Source: Actinomycetota bacterium (GTDB lineage Bacteria; Actinomycetota; Nitriliruptoria; Nitriliruptorales; Nitriliruptoraceae). From it: a DNA stretch of 64,000 nucleotides. Under the pieces are notes generated by a model. It did no database searches, was not told where the DNA came from, and saw nothing but the letters and a program-made list of their open reading frames with translations. The translations under genes and the position numbers were made by a program. The DNA lies in the NCBI GenBank assembly GCA_019347575.1, contig JAHWKY010000008.1, forward strand, positions 94,940-158,939. The letters are read 5' to 3'. Positions 63,975-64,000 of the stretch are shown piece after piece. Within the stretch, counting starts at the first letter, position 1, and each line of letters starts with the position of its first letter.

Positions 63975-64000
63975 GGATCGGGATGGCCCTGGCTTCAGCC

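Overview
This 64 kb window is very GC-rich, uses many GTG (and a few possible TTG) starts with GGAGG-type ribosome binding sites, and carries a GlgE alpha-glucan pathway, a mycobacterial-type HAD/ssd/tadA/flp/tadE cluster, a class E sortase, a MoxR/DUF58/transglutaminase operon and a DUF1998-type helicase. Together these point to an actinomycete-related bacterium, probably a deep-branching, free-living member of Actinomycetota (inference; no rRNA or marker phylogeny is available here). A selenocysteine tRNA gene shows that the host probably makes selenoproteins. No phage, IS element, CRISPR array or rRNA was seen.

Layout. (1) 1-9485, minus strand: a PF04185 phosphoesterase, an internally deleted GT4 glycosyltransferase, glgE, a treS-maltokinase fusion and glgB (cut by the window edge). 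The last three, with the kinase half, give the full route trehalose -> maltose -> maltose-1-phosphate -> linear and then branched alpha-glucan. (2) 9834-13158, plus strand: a MacB/LolD-type ATPase and a large FtsX-type permease. (3) 13347-13439: tRNA-Sec. (4) 13593-40923: a long run of mostly exported hydrolases and unknown secreted proteins (chymotrypsin-fold protease, glycerophosphodiesterase, Tat-exported PHP enzyme, PHP-GH36 fusion, S15, M6 and M14 peptidases, GH92 alpha-mannosidase, neutral-ceramidase-like protein), with a DUF2254 protein, an M20 peptidase and a damaged Uma2 protein in between. It reads as a toolkit for scavenging peptides, glycans and lipids. (5) 41344-47086: a SnoaL-like protein, then the HAD phosphatase/ssd/tadA/tadB-C/flp/tadE/tadE-like pilus cluster. 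(6) 46996-51309, minus: transglutaminase, DUF58, MoxR. (7) 51537-61492: sortase E, a lipoprotein substrate-binding protein, a NarL-type two-component pair, a CAP-domain protein and a tightly overlapping branched-chain-amino-acid-type ABC cassette, followed by a surface fn3 protein. (8) 61509-63974, minus: DEAD/DEAH helicase.

The most unusual system is the ABC cassette at 57243-60138. The ATPase fused to the permease keeps its Walker A, Q-loop, Walker B and H-loop but has lost the LSGGQ signature. The separate partner ATPase keeps only LSGGE and the D-loop and has lost Walker A, Walker B and the H-loop. In a heterodimer they would make exactly one complete ATP site. A second recurrent oddity is a set of tandemly duplicated, hairpin-containing modules of unrelated sequence at gene borders (1511, 4916, 7939, 9589 and 35241). 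Three of them carry the start or stop codon of the neighbouring gene. A third is the secreted PHP-GH36 fusion.

Gene-free stretches over 300 bases: 9486-9833 (tandem repeat, divergent promoters), 13159-13592 (hairpin and tRNA-Sec), 40924-41343 (DnaA-box-like sites) and 55929-56259 (G-rich tract, divergent promoters).
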